Program-made: the position numbers and the translations under genes | DNA from: Melghirimyces algeriensis | GTDB lineage: Bacteria; Bacillota; Bacilli; Thermoactinomycetales; DSM-45169 | Assembly (NCBI RefSeq): GCF_900182565.1 | Contig: NZ_FXTI01000004.1 | Span: 1 to 64,000 of the forward strand | DNA: 64,000 nt | Direction of reading: 5' to 3' | The notes under the pieces: generated by a model | Database searches by the model: none | Seen by the model: the letters and a program-made list of their open reading frames with translations, nothing else | What the model was told of the DNA's origin: nothing | Shown here: positions 1 through 7,307 of the stretch, one piece after another | Layout: each line of letters opens with the position of its first letter | Numbering within the stretch: the stretch's first letter is position 1

Positions 1-324
1 TGTATCGAAGACCTCCAAGTAAAGCATATGGTGAAAAACCGCAAGTTAGCCAAATCGATCACGGATGCCTCGTGGTCGGAGTTTGTCGCGATGCTGACCT
101 ACAAGGCAGCCTGGCATGGAAGAAACGTGGTGAAAGTGGGGAAACAGTTCCCTTCTAGTCAGCTTTGCTCTTCCTGTGGCTACCGAAACAAGGATGTAAA
201 GAACCTCAACCTTCGAGCATGGACATGCCCTACGTGCGGCTCTCACCATGACCGAGACATCAATGCATCCAAAAACATCTTGCAAGAAGGACTTCGAGTA
301 CTTGCGGTCGGGCAGACCGTTTAA
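1..324 (+). CDS. tnpB: IS200/IS605-family TnpB, C-terminal part (5' end outside window)
   Basis: This is the C-terminal part of an RNA-guided TnpB endonuclease of an IS605/IS1341-type element; the frame is open through base 1, so the start lies upstream of the window. A zinc ribbon is visible as two CxxC pairs (CSSC and CPTC), followed by DRDINASKNI, the usual RuvC-III aspartate region of TnpB. The upstream KNRKLAKSI-DASW segment is also typical. The preserved zinc ribbon and acidic motif suggest the gene may be intact, but the earlier RuvC motifs cannot be seen. The element's right-end hairpin follows directly. It belongs to a different TnpB subgroup from the deleted copy near 44.3 kb. Confidence 0.9.
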   Translation, partial: CIEDLQVKHMVKNRKLAKSITDASWSEFVAMLTYKAAWHGRNVVKVGKQFPSSQLCSSCGYRNKDVKNLNLRAWTCPTCGSHHDRDINASKNILQEGLRVLAVGQTV

Positions 325-397
325 GCTTGGATATGATCCTGTCAGTAGACGGGAGCTCCCAAGAATCCCCTGCCTTCAGGCATGGGGAGTGTCAAAC
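325..397 (+). mobile_element. right end of IS605-type element with subterminal hairpin
   Basis: Just after the tnpB stop is a hairpin (CCCCTGCC at 367-374, loop TTCA, GGCATGGGG at 379-387, one bulged base), followed by GAGTGTCAAAC. The same layout, with a different stem and ending GAGTCTCAAAC, closes the IS200/IS605 element near 44.66 kb. This is the expected right end of these single-strand transposons. In TnpB systems the same transcript also forms the guide RNA scaffold, so bases just after 397 would be the guide; that role is inferred. The left end lies outside the window. Confidence 0.75.
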
Positions 398-507
398 TTG
401 CAACCACAAGCCATTTTCGTCTTATCATCTTTTTCGCGTCAGAGAGGCTTTATTTTCCTTTGTACGGGTTTTTATAAGTCGCCCCGAATCTATGGAGAAG
501 GCAGATG

Positions 508-1038
508 TCATCCTTCTTTTTTCAAAACCCCTAAGTATTCTTTCCAAGGCCCAACATCATCCCTGTATCTCTCAGCCATAATCCGTACAATTTGCGCCAG
601 GTGTGTTAAATCATGGACAACCCAGGTAGAAATCAGCTCTCTGACCTTCACTACTCCCAATGCAGGGTGAGAGCCCGTCATTTCAAGATTCTGTTCATCG
701 TTAATAAGAGATTTCAGCTTGGTTGTATTATGCATTCGAATCGTTTTGAACTCACATAACTTTTCTTCCATGGTCCTCTCCGATTTTCCCCTCAAGTGAG
801 AATAGCGATCAAATGGGGGAAATGGTTGGCTTTCACCTTCCGTAAGAATAAATTCCAGCCTGGGTATCCAGTTATTTTTATCCCCCTCAATGAGATGTTC
901 AATCACTTCTGAGATGTTCCAGGTCCCCTCGCCTTCATTACATCGCAACCAATCATCCGATAAACCCGATAAAAAAGCCTCCAATGTTTGAGGTGTACTC
1001 TCCAAAACTTCAAGGGCTTCACTCATCGTAAAATTCAT
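508..1038 (-). CDS. DinB-like (DUF664/DinB_2) four-helix protein
   Basis: This is a predicted four-helix-bundle protein of the DinB/YfiT superfamily, about 176 residues. Members often bind a metal through three histidines, and many act in thiol transfer or have unknown function. Candidate metal-ligand histidines are in the EVIEHLIEGD segment and the VVHDLTHLAQI segment near the C-terminus. I chose the ATG at 1038 because an AAAGGAG site lies about seven bases upstream on the minus strand; the ATG 21 bases further upstream has none. The gene is not obviously in an operon. The exact substrate cannot be read from the sequence. A second, clearer YfiT-type member is at 9.6-10.1 kb. Confidence 0.85.
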   Translation of the reverse strand: MNFTMSEALEVLESTPQTLEAFLSGLSDDWLRCNEGEGTWNISEVIEHLIEGDKNNWIPRLEFILTEGESQPFPPFDRYSHLRGKSERTMEEKLCEFKTIRMHNTTKLKSLINDEQNLEMTGSHPALGVVKVRELISTWVVHDLTHLAQIVRIMAERYRDDVGPWKEYLGVLKKEG

Positions 1039-1404
1039 AGACCGGCTCCTTTTTGTCATGATTTATAGGGGGCTTTCATCGTTCTCTTGTGAGGTGAGAG
1101 AGCCATGGTATCCTATTGAGTCGAACTTATTTCAAACAAGACCAATGGTATGTAACCATTTCATACGCCTTCACCCCCTTTGCCGTAAACTCGGCCCAGG
1201 CGGTGAGGCTTTTCCGTTCTCTCTTGCTTATCGATAGCTTACCATGTAGTAGAAGAATAGACTAGACAAGGATTGTTAAAATAGCAAATCACTTAGTTAT
1301 TTTTATCATCTTATTAACACCCCCTTTTTTAAACACATTTAGGCGTTGGCAAAAGGAGAGGTACTTTTTGATTTGTCATCGAACAAATGTTTTCTCCTCA
1401 TTAG
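1039..1404. other. intergenic stretch without a convincing gene
   Basis: I see no complete gene here. Short open stretches exist on both strands, for example a minus-strand segment ending near 1140 that reads LTAWAEFTAKG, but none has a start with a ribosome site. It borders the two decayed genes that follow and probably holds remnants of older genes. Confidence 0.5.
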
Positions 1405-1623
1405 CAAAGAAGTCCTGCAATCGAACCTTTTGACCGGAAAGAAGCGGAGGAAGTCCGTGACCTATTTGAAACGTTTTTGGATTTTGCGATTGTGGACCGG
1501 GACTCTATTGCGGTCAATTCTGTGAATTATGGTGCCTACTTGAAAGCCAATCGAAAGGGGGTTTACAACTTGTCGGCAACCCGATGGGATGTAACTGGAA
1601 CATTGATGGAAAAGCAGCGATGA
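1405..1623 (+). pseudogene. unidentified gene remnant without start codon
   Basis: A 72-codon open frame ends with TGA at 1621-1623 and has protein-like composition (for example EAEEVRDLFETFLDF). It has no usable start: the only upstream in-frame ATG, at 1387, is cut off by TAG at 1402. I do not recognise the family. The lack of a start and the neighbouring decayed monooxygenase suggest a gene fragment left by deletion. Confidence 0.45.
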
Positions 1624-1759
1624 CGATATTGCAGGTGTCTATTCCCATCTTCCACCTTTTATTTTGGGGTTAAGTGTTTCATAATAAGACTTGCAGGACG
1701 ATTCATCAACTGAGACAATCATTTGGAAGAAAGTAGTTGAAACGATTTGACCCAAAGCG

Positions 1760-1998
1760 ATGCTTGATCTGTCCCTGATCAATCAAGGAAGCAAGCCTGT
1801 CCAGTCTTTACAGAACACGTTGGATTTGGCCCGCCATGCGGAAAGGTGGGGGTATACCCGTTACTGGGTGCCATAATATTCCAGATGTGTGCAGCGACGT
1901 CCGTTGTAATCGGTCGGGTGGCGGTGGAAACGGATCGCACTCATGCAAATGAAATAATGGTTAATGCTCAGATATTCGATCCGCCTGCGCACCTTTGA
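1760..1998 (+). pseudogene. decayed luciferase-like monooxygenase N-terminus
   Basis: The ATG at 1760 opens a 38-residue frame containing LDLSLINQGS and TLDLARHAERWGYTRYW, which matches the N-terminus of bacterial luciferase-like flavin monooxygenases of the YceB type. The frame stops at 1874, just where family members continue with EHHN. Residues H-N-I-P follow in the next frame, and ATSVVIGRVAVETDR resumes from 1891 in yet another, ending at 1996. At least two frameshifts and loss of the remaining barrel make this a pseudogene. Family assignment comes from recalled motifs and was not searched. Confidence 0.7.
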
Positions 1999-2052
1999 GC
2001 TGGTGTCTGAAACCTTTGATCTGATCCATTCGATTGATAAGGGGTGTTCCAT

Positions 2053-2691
2053 ATGAAGGTTGCCGTGATCGGTGCAAACGGAAAAATTGGAAGACATCTC
2101 GTTCATTTGTTAGGAAAAAGTGACCACCAGGTGCGCGCTGTGATCCGTAATGAACAGCAGCAACCGGATATGGTGAAATTGGGTGCTGATGAGGTGTTGG
2201 TAGCGGATCTGGAGCAAACCATCGATGATGCGGTGATGGGATGTGAGGCAATCGTTTTTACGGCAGGTTCCGGTGGCCATACCGGGGCGAATAAAACCCT
2301 CTTGGTCGATCTGGACGGGGCGTTTAAAACCATTGATGCTGGAGTGGTTCACAGTGTGGACCGCTTTATTATGGTCAGTTCGATGATGGCTGATCGGCCG
2401 GAACAAGGTTCGGATAAAATGAGGCATTATTTTGTAGCCAAGGGTCGTGCGGATGAACGGTTGCGGGAAAGTGGGCTCAACTACACCATCATTCGACCGG
2501 GGCGACTGACAGACGAACCGGGGAAAGGAACGATTATGATTCCGGACAATAAGGAAACATTTGGGAATATTCCCCGCGCCGACGTCGCTGCCACGATTGT
2601 GGAAGCTCTTGAAATGGAGCATACCTACCGGCGCTCCTTTGATCTTTTGACTGGGGATATCCCTATTGCCGAGGCGTTGCGCTCCTTCTAA
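2053..2691 (+). CDS. yhfK: NAD(P)-binding SDR-like protein, YhfK family
   Basis: This protein of 212 residues is a short atypical NAD(P)-dependent epimerase/reductase. The nucleotide-binding loop GANGKIG is at the N-terminus; IVFTAGSGGHTG and the YxxxK pair (Y-F-V-A-K) follow, and TIIRPGRL fits the family. It closely resembles B. subtilis YhfK across its length, including the end RSFDLLTGDIPIAEAL. I use ATG 2053 with GATAAGGGG about eight bases upstream; an in-frame GTG at 2044 overlaps that site. The physiological substrate is not known. The gene stands alone, with decayed genes upstream and a hairpin downstream. Confidence 0.88.
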   Translation: MKVAVIGANGKIGRHLVHLLGKSDHQVRAVIRNEQQQPDMVKLGADEVLVADLEQTIDDAVMGCEAIVFTAGSGGHTGANKTLLVDLDGAFKTIDAGVVHSVDRFIMVSSMMADRPEQGSDKMRHYFVAKGRADERLRESGLNYTIIRPGRLTDEPGKGTIMIPDNKETFGNIPRADVAATIVEALEMEHTYRRSFDLLTGDIPIAEALRSF

Positions 2692-2948
2692 TGAAAACAG
2701 GCTACCGATCCGCACGGAAAAGAATGGGTTTCAAAAGGGAGGCAATGGTCGGATAGAGCATAGAGTGGCAACAGCATCACAAGGGGGTTAGTACTGTTTT
2801 CGCTCCAAAAGAGTATTTTATGGACATTCGGTTGCATGCTGGGTGTCTTTTTTTGATGGATAGGTGCGGTTTTGGGGTGGACATATGAACGCGTCAAAAG
2901 CGTTATCCAGAGATTCGCATGATGTTGTGGAGTGGTGTAATCATTTTC
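2692..2948. other. intergenic stretch with a possible membrane-gene fragment
   Basis: About 250 bases without a confident gene. One plus-strand frame around 2800-2925 reads SILWTFGCMLGVFF, then TGA, then WIGAVLGWTYERVKSV. This resembles the N-terminal membrane segment of a small protein broken by a stop, and I regard it as a fragment. Confidence 0.35.
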
Positions 2949-2976
2949 AGCCGCTCCTCACAGAGAGCGGCTTTAT
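2949..2976. terminator. rho-independent hairpin between convergent genes
   Basis: AGCCGCTC (2949-2956) pairs with GAGCGGCT (2965-2972). A short T-rich tail follows on the plus strand and a weaker one on the minus strand, so it may stop both yhfK and the convergent protease gene. Confidence 0.6.
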
Positions 2977-3899
2977 CTGTGTTCAAGATAAGACCGGATC
3001 AGGGGTTTTACTTCATCGATGGGAATGGCAAAACTGATGCTTTGGGAAGGATGAACCATTAAGGTATTGACCCCGATCGCTTGCCCCAGGACATTGATCA
3101 AAGGTCCGCCGGAATTTCCGGGGTTGATGGCAGCATCTGTCTGGATCACGTTTTCAAAGCGACGATTCTGAACTTGTAGGGGGCGATCCTTTCCGCTGAT
3201 CACTCCCAACGTAACCGAATGATTAAGTCCAAGGGGGTTGCCGATAGCAATTGCCCATTCGCCCACTTCCGTAAGGTGGGAGGAGCCCAGCGGGAGGGGG
3301 CGAAGTGGGTTGGAGGAACGGACTTGAATAACGGCGACGTCGTGACGGGGCTCTGTCCAGACGATTCGGGCGGGCAGGGAGCGTTTCTTGTCGTATAGAT
3401 GGACGGAGATTCGCTCCGCTTTGCGGATGACATGTTCATTGGTCAGGATATATCCATGAGGGGAGATGACAAACCCCGCACCAAACTGCCTTTTTTTTTC
3501 TTGTGGCTCTTCCAGTGGGGTTGCACCCCATTCGCTGAGCAGTCTGTCCCAGAGGGAATAGGTGGCAGTACTCTGTCGTTCTTCGGCTGAGATGGCCACC
3601 ACAGAGTGTTTCACTTTACGGATGACGGGGACAAAGGTGTTAGCAGGATGATGGGCAGACAGGGAATACACAGTTCTTTTTCGCCGTTGGGGTTGTCTCA
3701 TATGGATCAGGTGCTTTGGGCGGACTTGAAAGCCGCTTGATGCACCATTACCTCCTCTCATTCTCCCCTGGAAATGGGAAGAGTTTTGCCATTTTGAGAG
3801 CCTTTTCTCAACCTTACTTATCCTATTGGGGAAAACGTCCTGAAGTTCGGGCGTTCGTCCCATTCTTTTCATAAATAAAAAAGATAGATGTGTACCCAT
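2973..3899 (-). CDS. trypsin-like serine protease, HtrA/DegP type without PDZ domain
   Basis: The C-terminal 200 residues form an S1C protease domain with a complete triad: H in ILTNEHVI, D in PRHDVAVIQV and S in NPGNSGGPL. The chain ends with the protease domain (FAIPIDEVKPLI), so there is no PDZ domain. No clear membrane anchor or signal peptide is seen, which is unusual for the family. The start is unresolved. The furthest ATG is at 3899; others at 3872, 3761 and 3701 also lack a well-placed ribosome site, and an AGGAGG lies just inside the ATG at 3761. The role is probably protein quality control; whether it acts inside or outside the cell is open. Confidence 0.8.
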   Translation of the reverse strand: MGTHLSFLFMKRMGRTPELQDVFPNRISKVEKRLSKWQNSSHFQGRMRGGNGASSGFQVRPKHLIHMRQPQRRKRTVYSLSAHHPANTFVPVIRKVKHSVVAISAEERQSTATYSLWDRLLSEWGATPLEEPQEKKRQFGAGFVISPHGYILTNEHVIRKAERISVHLYDKKRSLPARIVWTEPRHDVAVIQVRSSNPLRPLPLGSSHLTEVGEWAIAIGNPLGLNHSVTLGVISGKDRPLQVQNRRFENVIQTDAAINPGNSGGPLINVLGQAIGVNTLMVHPSQSISFAIPIDEVKPLIRSYLEHR

Positions 3900-3992
3900 C
3901 TTTCATGGTGGATAAGGATTGAGACTTTTCAGAGGACGTTAAAATGATCCATAATGGTGTAAAAGTGATTTCTTTTTTGCCGAATCGGGGTT

Positions 3993-4001
3993 TGATACAA
4001 T
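3993..4001 (+). promoter_or_regulatory. extended -10 promoter of speE
   Basis: TG-A-TACAAT at 3993-4001 is an extended -10 element 25 bases before the speE start. No good -35 lies 17 bases upstream, as expected for this promoter class. Confidence 0.5.
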
Positions 4002-4025
4002 AGGGGCAAAAATGAGGAGGTACGA

Positions 4026-4904
4026 ATGGAAAATACATTTGGGGGACAAGGTTTTTTTAAAGATGCGAGTGGAACACTCTGGTTGTCTGATCCTGAAGAA
4101 CGTTTCGGTTTTCGGTCCACCTGGAAGGTGAATCAGGTGCTTTGTCAGGTGAACTCGGCTTTCCAGGAAGTCGCTGTCGTGGAGACGGAAGGTTTTGGGA
4201 AAGCATTGGTTCTGGACGGGATTGTACAGACCACCGAAAAGGACGGCTTTATCTATAATGAGATGATTTCCCATATTCCGTTGGCGACCCATCCCCATCC
4301 ACAGGATATTTGCATTATTGGAGGTGGGGATTGCGGTGTGGCCAGAGAAGCGGTCAAGTACCCATCGGTTCGGAATGTGGATATGGTGGAGATTGACCCG
4401 GTGGTGGTGGAGGTCAGCCGAAAATATCTGCCGGAAGTGGCTGGAGAGGGGGAGCTTGATCCACGGGTTCAATTGCATTATGAAGATGGGACCCTCTTTA
4501 TCCGCAATCAATCCCATGTCTATGATGCAGTGATTGTGGACTCTTCCGATCCGGTGGGACCAGGGGCCGTTCTGTTTGAAAAGGATTTTTATGAAGATGT
4601 TTACCATTCCTTGAAAGAAGATGGATTGATGGTTTGTCAAAGTGAATCCCCCGTCTTTCATCCGGATGTTCTTACCCGCGTTCATCAGTCTCTTAAGGAA
4701 CTGTTTCCGGTGGTAAGGACGTATCTGGCCACCGTTCCCACTTATCCGGGGGGCATTTGGAGCTTTACGGTTGCATCAAAATCCTACGATCCACTTCAGG
4801 AAGGTAGAGAACGTCTTCAATTAAAGGATAATCGATATGTGAACCGGGAGATATTTGATGCTTGCTTTCAGCTTCCGGTCTATGTAAGAGAATTGCTTAA
4901 GTAA
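4026..4904 (+). CDS. speE: polyamine aminopropyltransferase (spermidine synthase)
   Basis: The enzyme transfers an aminopropyl group from decarboxylated S-adenosylmethionine to putrescine in the cytosol. At 292 residues it has the usual length. Visible motifs are EGFGKALVLDGIVQTTEKD (active-site entrance), IIGGGDCGVAREAVKYPSV (nucleotide loop), MVEIDP (acidic residue binding the adenosine) and VDSSDPVGPG (catalytic aspartate). The ATG follows GAGGAGG at a good distance. In Bacillus speE is often paired with speB; here it stands alone and ends in a hairpin that overlaps the regulatory region of bioY. Confidence 0.95.
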   Translation: MENTFGGQGFFKDASGTLWLSDPEERFGFRSTWKVNQVLCQVNSAFQEVAVVETEGFGKALVLDGIVQTTEKDGFIYNEMISHIPLATHPHPQDICIIGGGDCGVAREAVKYPSVRNVDMVEIDPVVVEVSRKYLPEVAGEGELDPRVQLHYEDGTLFIRNQSHVYDAVIVDSSDPVGPGAVLFEKDFYEDVYHSLKEDGLMVCQSESPVFHPDVLTRVHQSLKELFPVVRTYLATVPTYPGGIWSFTVASKSYDPLQEGRERLQLKDNRYVNREIFDACFQLPVYVRELLK

Positions 4905-4906
4905 TT

Positions 4907-4938
4907 TTGTAAACTTATAGATCATACGAGGTTGACAA
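4907..4938 (+). promoter_or_regulatory. BirA operator of bioY
   Basis: TTGTAAAC (4907-4914), 16 bases, then GTTGACAA (4931-4938): an imperfect inverted repeat matching the Firmicute biotin repressor site (TTGTTAAC, 14-16 bases, GTTAACAA). It lies upstream of the biotin transporter gene and covers the -35 box of its promoter, so BirA with bound biotinyl-AMP would block transcription. Seen: the two half-sites and their spacing. Inferred: binding. Confidence 0.8.
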
Positions 4939-4955
4939 TTGTCAGCCTCTTTTTT
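4928..4955 (+). terminator. speE terminator
   Basis: GAGGTTGAC (4928-4936), loop AATT, then GTCAGCCTC, followed by TTTTTT. The same bases carry half of a BirA operator and the -35 of the next promoter. Confidence 0.75.
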
Positions 4956-4960
4956 ATGCT
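4932..4960 (+). promoter_or_regulatory. sigma-A promoter of bioY
   Basis: TTGACA (4932-4937), 17-base spacer, TATGCT (4955-4960). The -35 is inside the BirA half-site and the spacer is formed by the speE terminator stem and T-run. Confidence 0.7.
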
Positions 4961-5008
4961 AAAGGCATTTATAGAACTCATTATTGGATAGAGAGGTGGT
5001 TTCCATTG

Positions 5009-5581
5009 ATGGAAACGACAAATCGGATTCGTAATATGGCGTTGGCGGCTGTATTTGCAGCGTTGTTGGCTGTGTCTGGACAGATCGCCATTCCCCTGCC
5101 TCCGGTGCCGATTACATTGCAGACGCTGGTGGTCATGTTGGCCGGTTCTGTATTAGGGGCCCGGTTAGGGGCAACGAGCGTTCTGGTTTTTATTGTTCTC
5201 GCCGCTTTTGGGGTACCTGTTCTTTCTGGAGGAAAAAGTGGGATCGCAGCCCTTGCCGGACCGACTGCTGGATATATTTGGAGTTGGCCAGTGGCTGCTT
5301 ATTTAATCGGATGGATGACAGAGCGGACGATTCCAGAACTTCGCTTTTGGAAGCTGACGGTGTACCATGTGCTTTGGGGAATCGTTTTTGTCTATTTCTG
5401 TGGAGGGATTTGGTTAATGTATGCTGTGGGATTGGATTGGTATGCAGCACTGATTGGAGGAGTGGCTCCTTTTGTACCGGGCGATTTGGTCAAAGCGTTG
5501 GTCGCTTCCTCCGTGGCACTCCGTCTGTATCGGTCTTATCCCATTATCCGGCCACGGGGTCAAGCGTCTGAAGAATCGTGA
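5009..5581 (+). CDS. bioY: biotin transporter BioY (S component)
   Basis: Membrane protein of 190 residues with about six hydrophobic segments. It is the substrate-binding S subunit that imports biotin, alone or with the shared energy-coupling (ECF) module. Family signatures are visible: IPLPPVPITLQTLVVMLAG in the first third, LAGPTAGYIWSWP in the middle and GGVAPFVPGDLVKALVA near the end. I use ATG 5009 rather than the TTG just before it; the ribosome site GAGAGGTGG lies nine bases upstream. No ECF ATPase genes are adjacent, so it would use a module encoded elsewhere. The upstream BirA operator supports biotin-dependent repression. Confidence 0.95.
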   Translation: METTNRIRNMALAAVFAALLAVSGQIAIPLPPVPITLQTLVVMLAGSVLGARLGATSVLVFIVLAAFGVPVLSGGKSGIAALAGPTAGYIWSWPVAAYLIGWMTERTIPELRFWKLTVYHVLWGIVFVYFCGGIWLMYAVGLDWYAALIGGVAPFVPGDLVKALVASSVALRLYRSYPIIRPRGQASEES

Positions 5582-5608
5582 AAAGCCAGCCTTTTGGCGG
5601 GCTTTTTT
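5581..5608. terminator. bidirectional terminator between bioY and a convergent gene
   Basis: AGCCAGCC, loop TTTT, GGCGGGCT (one mismatch), then seven T on the plus strand and TTTT on the minus strand. Confidence 0.7.
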
Positions 5609-5998
5609 TCAGGTAAAAGGGAGAGAGATCAAATCGGTGTGCAATTGAATAAAGTGTATAAACCGATCGGACAGGGGGACCATTAAGCATGTGCTTTCCC
5701 GTGTGGATGAACCGGTTCGGTCAATGATGGACACTTGGTTTGTTGTAATGCGATAAAATGGGTTGACAGACAGAGGGCGAATTTCTGTATTCGCGAGTGA
5801 TTTGATCCGTGGAACATCATGAGTGGATGGTACAGGGGTGATTCCTAATATATCAGAAAGCATGATCTGGTAGGATAAATGCGGCTTTTGAAAGATCAAC
5901 TCCTGAGTGGTCAACGTACAACCCAGCCGATGTTGTTTTTGTGAGACAAGAAGTTCGCCTTTCATTCCTTTTACTTGGATAAAGTCAGAGTAAGGCAT
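5609..5998 (-). CDS. conserved-looking hypothetical protein (129 aa)
   Basis: I do not recognise this protein. It is 129 residues, rich in beta-forming and polar residues, with no membrane segment or signal peptide. A possible fold is a PH/GRAM-like small beta barrel (GELLVSQKQHRLGCTLTTQEL reads like strands of such a domain), but this is only an impression. The ATG at 5998 has AAAAGGATGTGA about seven bases upstream, which supports real translation. It converges on bioY and its stop codon lies within the shared terminator. It is divergent from the YqgQ-like gene; the spacer of about 75 bases probably holds both promoters. Confidence 0.65.
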   Translation of the reverse strand: MPYSDFIQVKGMKGELLVSQKQHRLGCTLTTQELIFQKPHLSYQIMLSDILGITPVPSTHDVPRIKSLANTEIRPLSVNPFYRITTNQVSIIDRTGSSTRESTCLMVPLSDRFIHFIQLHTDLISLPFT

Positions 5999-6074
5999 GG
6001 GTCACATCCTTTTCCCATAGTTGATTTCATTTTATCATAAATTAGGCCATCATTTTAATGGGAGTGGCGACAGA

Positions 6075-6308
6075 ATGGGTGAGCAGATACGGGATTTAAT
6101 GGATATCAAACATTTGTTGCGACGATTTGGATTTACCGTCTATACAGGGGACCGATTGGGAGACTTAGAATTGATGGAAACGGAACTGGCTGACTTGTTT
6201 CAGGCAGGGTTGTTGGAAAAGGAAACCTATTTAAAAGCGAAAGGACGTATTCAACAGGAAAAACGACGTGAAACGAATGTTGATGTCAAGAAAAAAGACT
6301 GCTTGTAG
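6075..6308 (+). CDS. yqgQ: YqgQ family protein (DUF910)
   Basis: Small cytosolic protein of 77 residues matching the YqgQ/DUF910 family, a three-helix domain that may bind nucleic acid; the cellular role is unknown. The core reads DIKHLLRRFGFTVYTGDR, then ELMETELADLFQAGLLEKETY, the pattern of B. subtilis YqgQ. I place the start at ATG 6075 with GGGAGTGG upstream. An in-frame start at 6021 would add 18 residues with no family match. In Bacillus yqgQ is next to glcK; here glcK is not adjacent. The stop codon lies inside the loop of the downstream terminator. Confidence 0.82.
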   Translation: MGEQIRDLMDIKHLLRRFGFTVYTGDRLGDLELMETELADLFQAGLLEKETYLKAKGRIQQEKRRETNVDVKKKDCL

Positions 6309-6322
6309 CGCAGTCTTTTTTC
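6291..6322 (+). terminator. yqgQ terminator
   Basis: AAAAAAGACTGC, loop containing the yqgQ stop, GCAGTCTTTTTTC. It can also act on the minus-strand YkgA-like gene because the stem carries A and T runs on both sides. Confidence 0.8.
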
Positions 6323-7183
6323 TTAGCCACGAATCAGTGGCAGTGTACAACACCGAAAGGCACCACCTGATTTAATGATTTCCGATAGATCTACCTCCAC
6401 AACTGAAAATCCGTGCTGACGGAGCTTTTTGTTTACCATGGGATTGATGGGTTGGCTAAGAACCCTTCGGTTGCCAATGGATAAAACATTAACGCCCAAT
6501 TGAAATTGTTCTTCCGTGCTGACTTCGATCAGATGATAGCGGCTTGCCAGCCGGGATAGATCGGATCTGGAGAAAGCGGGTGGATAGATTAACGCCTCCC
6601 GATGGGAAAGCGGATTGAAAACACAATCAAGGTGAAGGTACTTTTCCGGGAATGAAAGGCTGACAATGTTCATATGGGGAAGGTTCTGGCGGATTTCCTC
6701 AATTGCATTGATGGACGTTCGGCCACTGTCCCCGATATAAACCGTGTCCCCATCGATGATGACATCGCCGCCTTCGATGTTTCCCGTAGAGATCGTGGTG
6801 AAAGGAATCCCGTTTTTTGTCAGAGAAGTTTTTAGGACACTTTCCTCTCCCTGGCGAATGGGTTCATCCATCCGAGAAATGATGAGTCGGGGTCCCAAAG
6901 TAAATCCGATATCGCGTGTAAACACCTGTTCCGGAAAGCGGGAGTCCGGGTTTAACAGAATCACTTCAACATTAAAATCTCTCAGTGTGTTGACCAGGAT
7001 TCGGTGTTGCTTTTCAGCCCGTTCACGATCTATATTCTCTTTGGCGAAATGACGTTGGGTTCGGTTGATCACTTCCCGTATTTCAATAAAACGTGGAGGG
7101 CAGAGAATGACCTGTTTCAGGGGGGCGTATTCGTTCCAACATCTGGGGAGATGTCGGGTTTCAGTTTCAGTGGCTTGGGCCAT
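6323..7183 (-). CDS. ykgA: dimethylarginine dimethylaminohydrolase-like protein (YkgA family)
   Basis: Guanidino-group-modifying enzyme of the pentein fold, close to B. subtilis YkgA. Motifs in order: YAPLKQVILCPP at the N-terminus, FTRDIGFTLG, GNIEGGDVIIDGD (acidic substrate-binding site), KYLHLDCVFN (catalytic histidine) and GGAFRCCTLPL at the C-terminus (catalytic cysteine). All expected catalytic residues are present. The natural substrate (dimethylarginine, arginine or another guanidine) is not settled by sequence. ATG 7183 has GGAGGT eight bases upstream; the longer frame to 7255 adds a segment without support. It is followed by a hairpin shared with yqgQ and preceded by the leuD terminator. 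Confidence 0.88.
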   Translation of the reverse strand: MAQATETETRHLPRCWNEYAPLKQVILCPPRFIEIREVINRTQRHFAKENIDRERAEKQHRILVNTLRDFNVEVILLNPDSRFPEQVFTRDIGFTLGPRLIISRMDEPIRQGEESVLKTSLTKNGIPFTTISTGNIEGGDVIIDGDTVYIGDSGRTSINAIEEIRQNLPHMNIVSLSFPEKYLHLDCVFNPLSHREALIYPPAFSRSDLSRLASRYHLIEVSTEEQFQLGVNVLSIGNRRVLSQPINPMVNKKLRQHGFSVVEVDLSEIIKSGGAFRCCTLPLIRG

Positions 7184-7269
7184 GGTTAGACCTCCATGAT
7201 TTTTTATTTTTTTATAACTTGTCTCATTGAGACAAAACCATGTATCCCTATCCAAGGATCATGGACATA

Positions 7270-7303
7270 ACAAAAAAGACCACCAAAAGTTCGGTGGTCT
7301 TGA
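7270..7303 (-). terminator. leuD terminator
   Basis: On the minus strand, AAGACCACC pairs with GGTGGTCTT across a seven-base loop and is followed by TTTTTTG. Confidence 0.8.
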
Positions 7304-7307
7304 CCGA

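Noticed and set aside
2800..2925. Plus-strand frame SILWTFGCMLGVFF-TGA-WIGAVLGWTYERV, possibly TGA read as tryptophan
   Set aside because: No convincing start or ribosome site; TGA is the ordinary stop in many genes here. Treated as a decayed fragment.
3737..3764. AGGAGG inside the protease gene as the ribosome site for a start near 3740
   Set aside because: The ATG that follows it is out of frame and stops after 13 codons; no in-frame start lies at a suitable distance.
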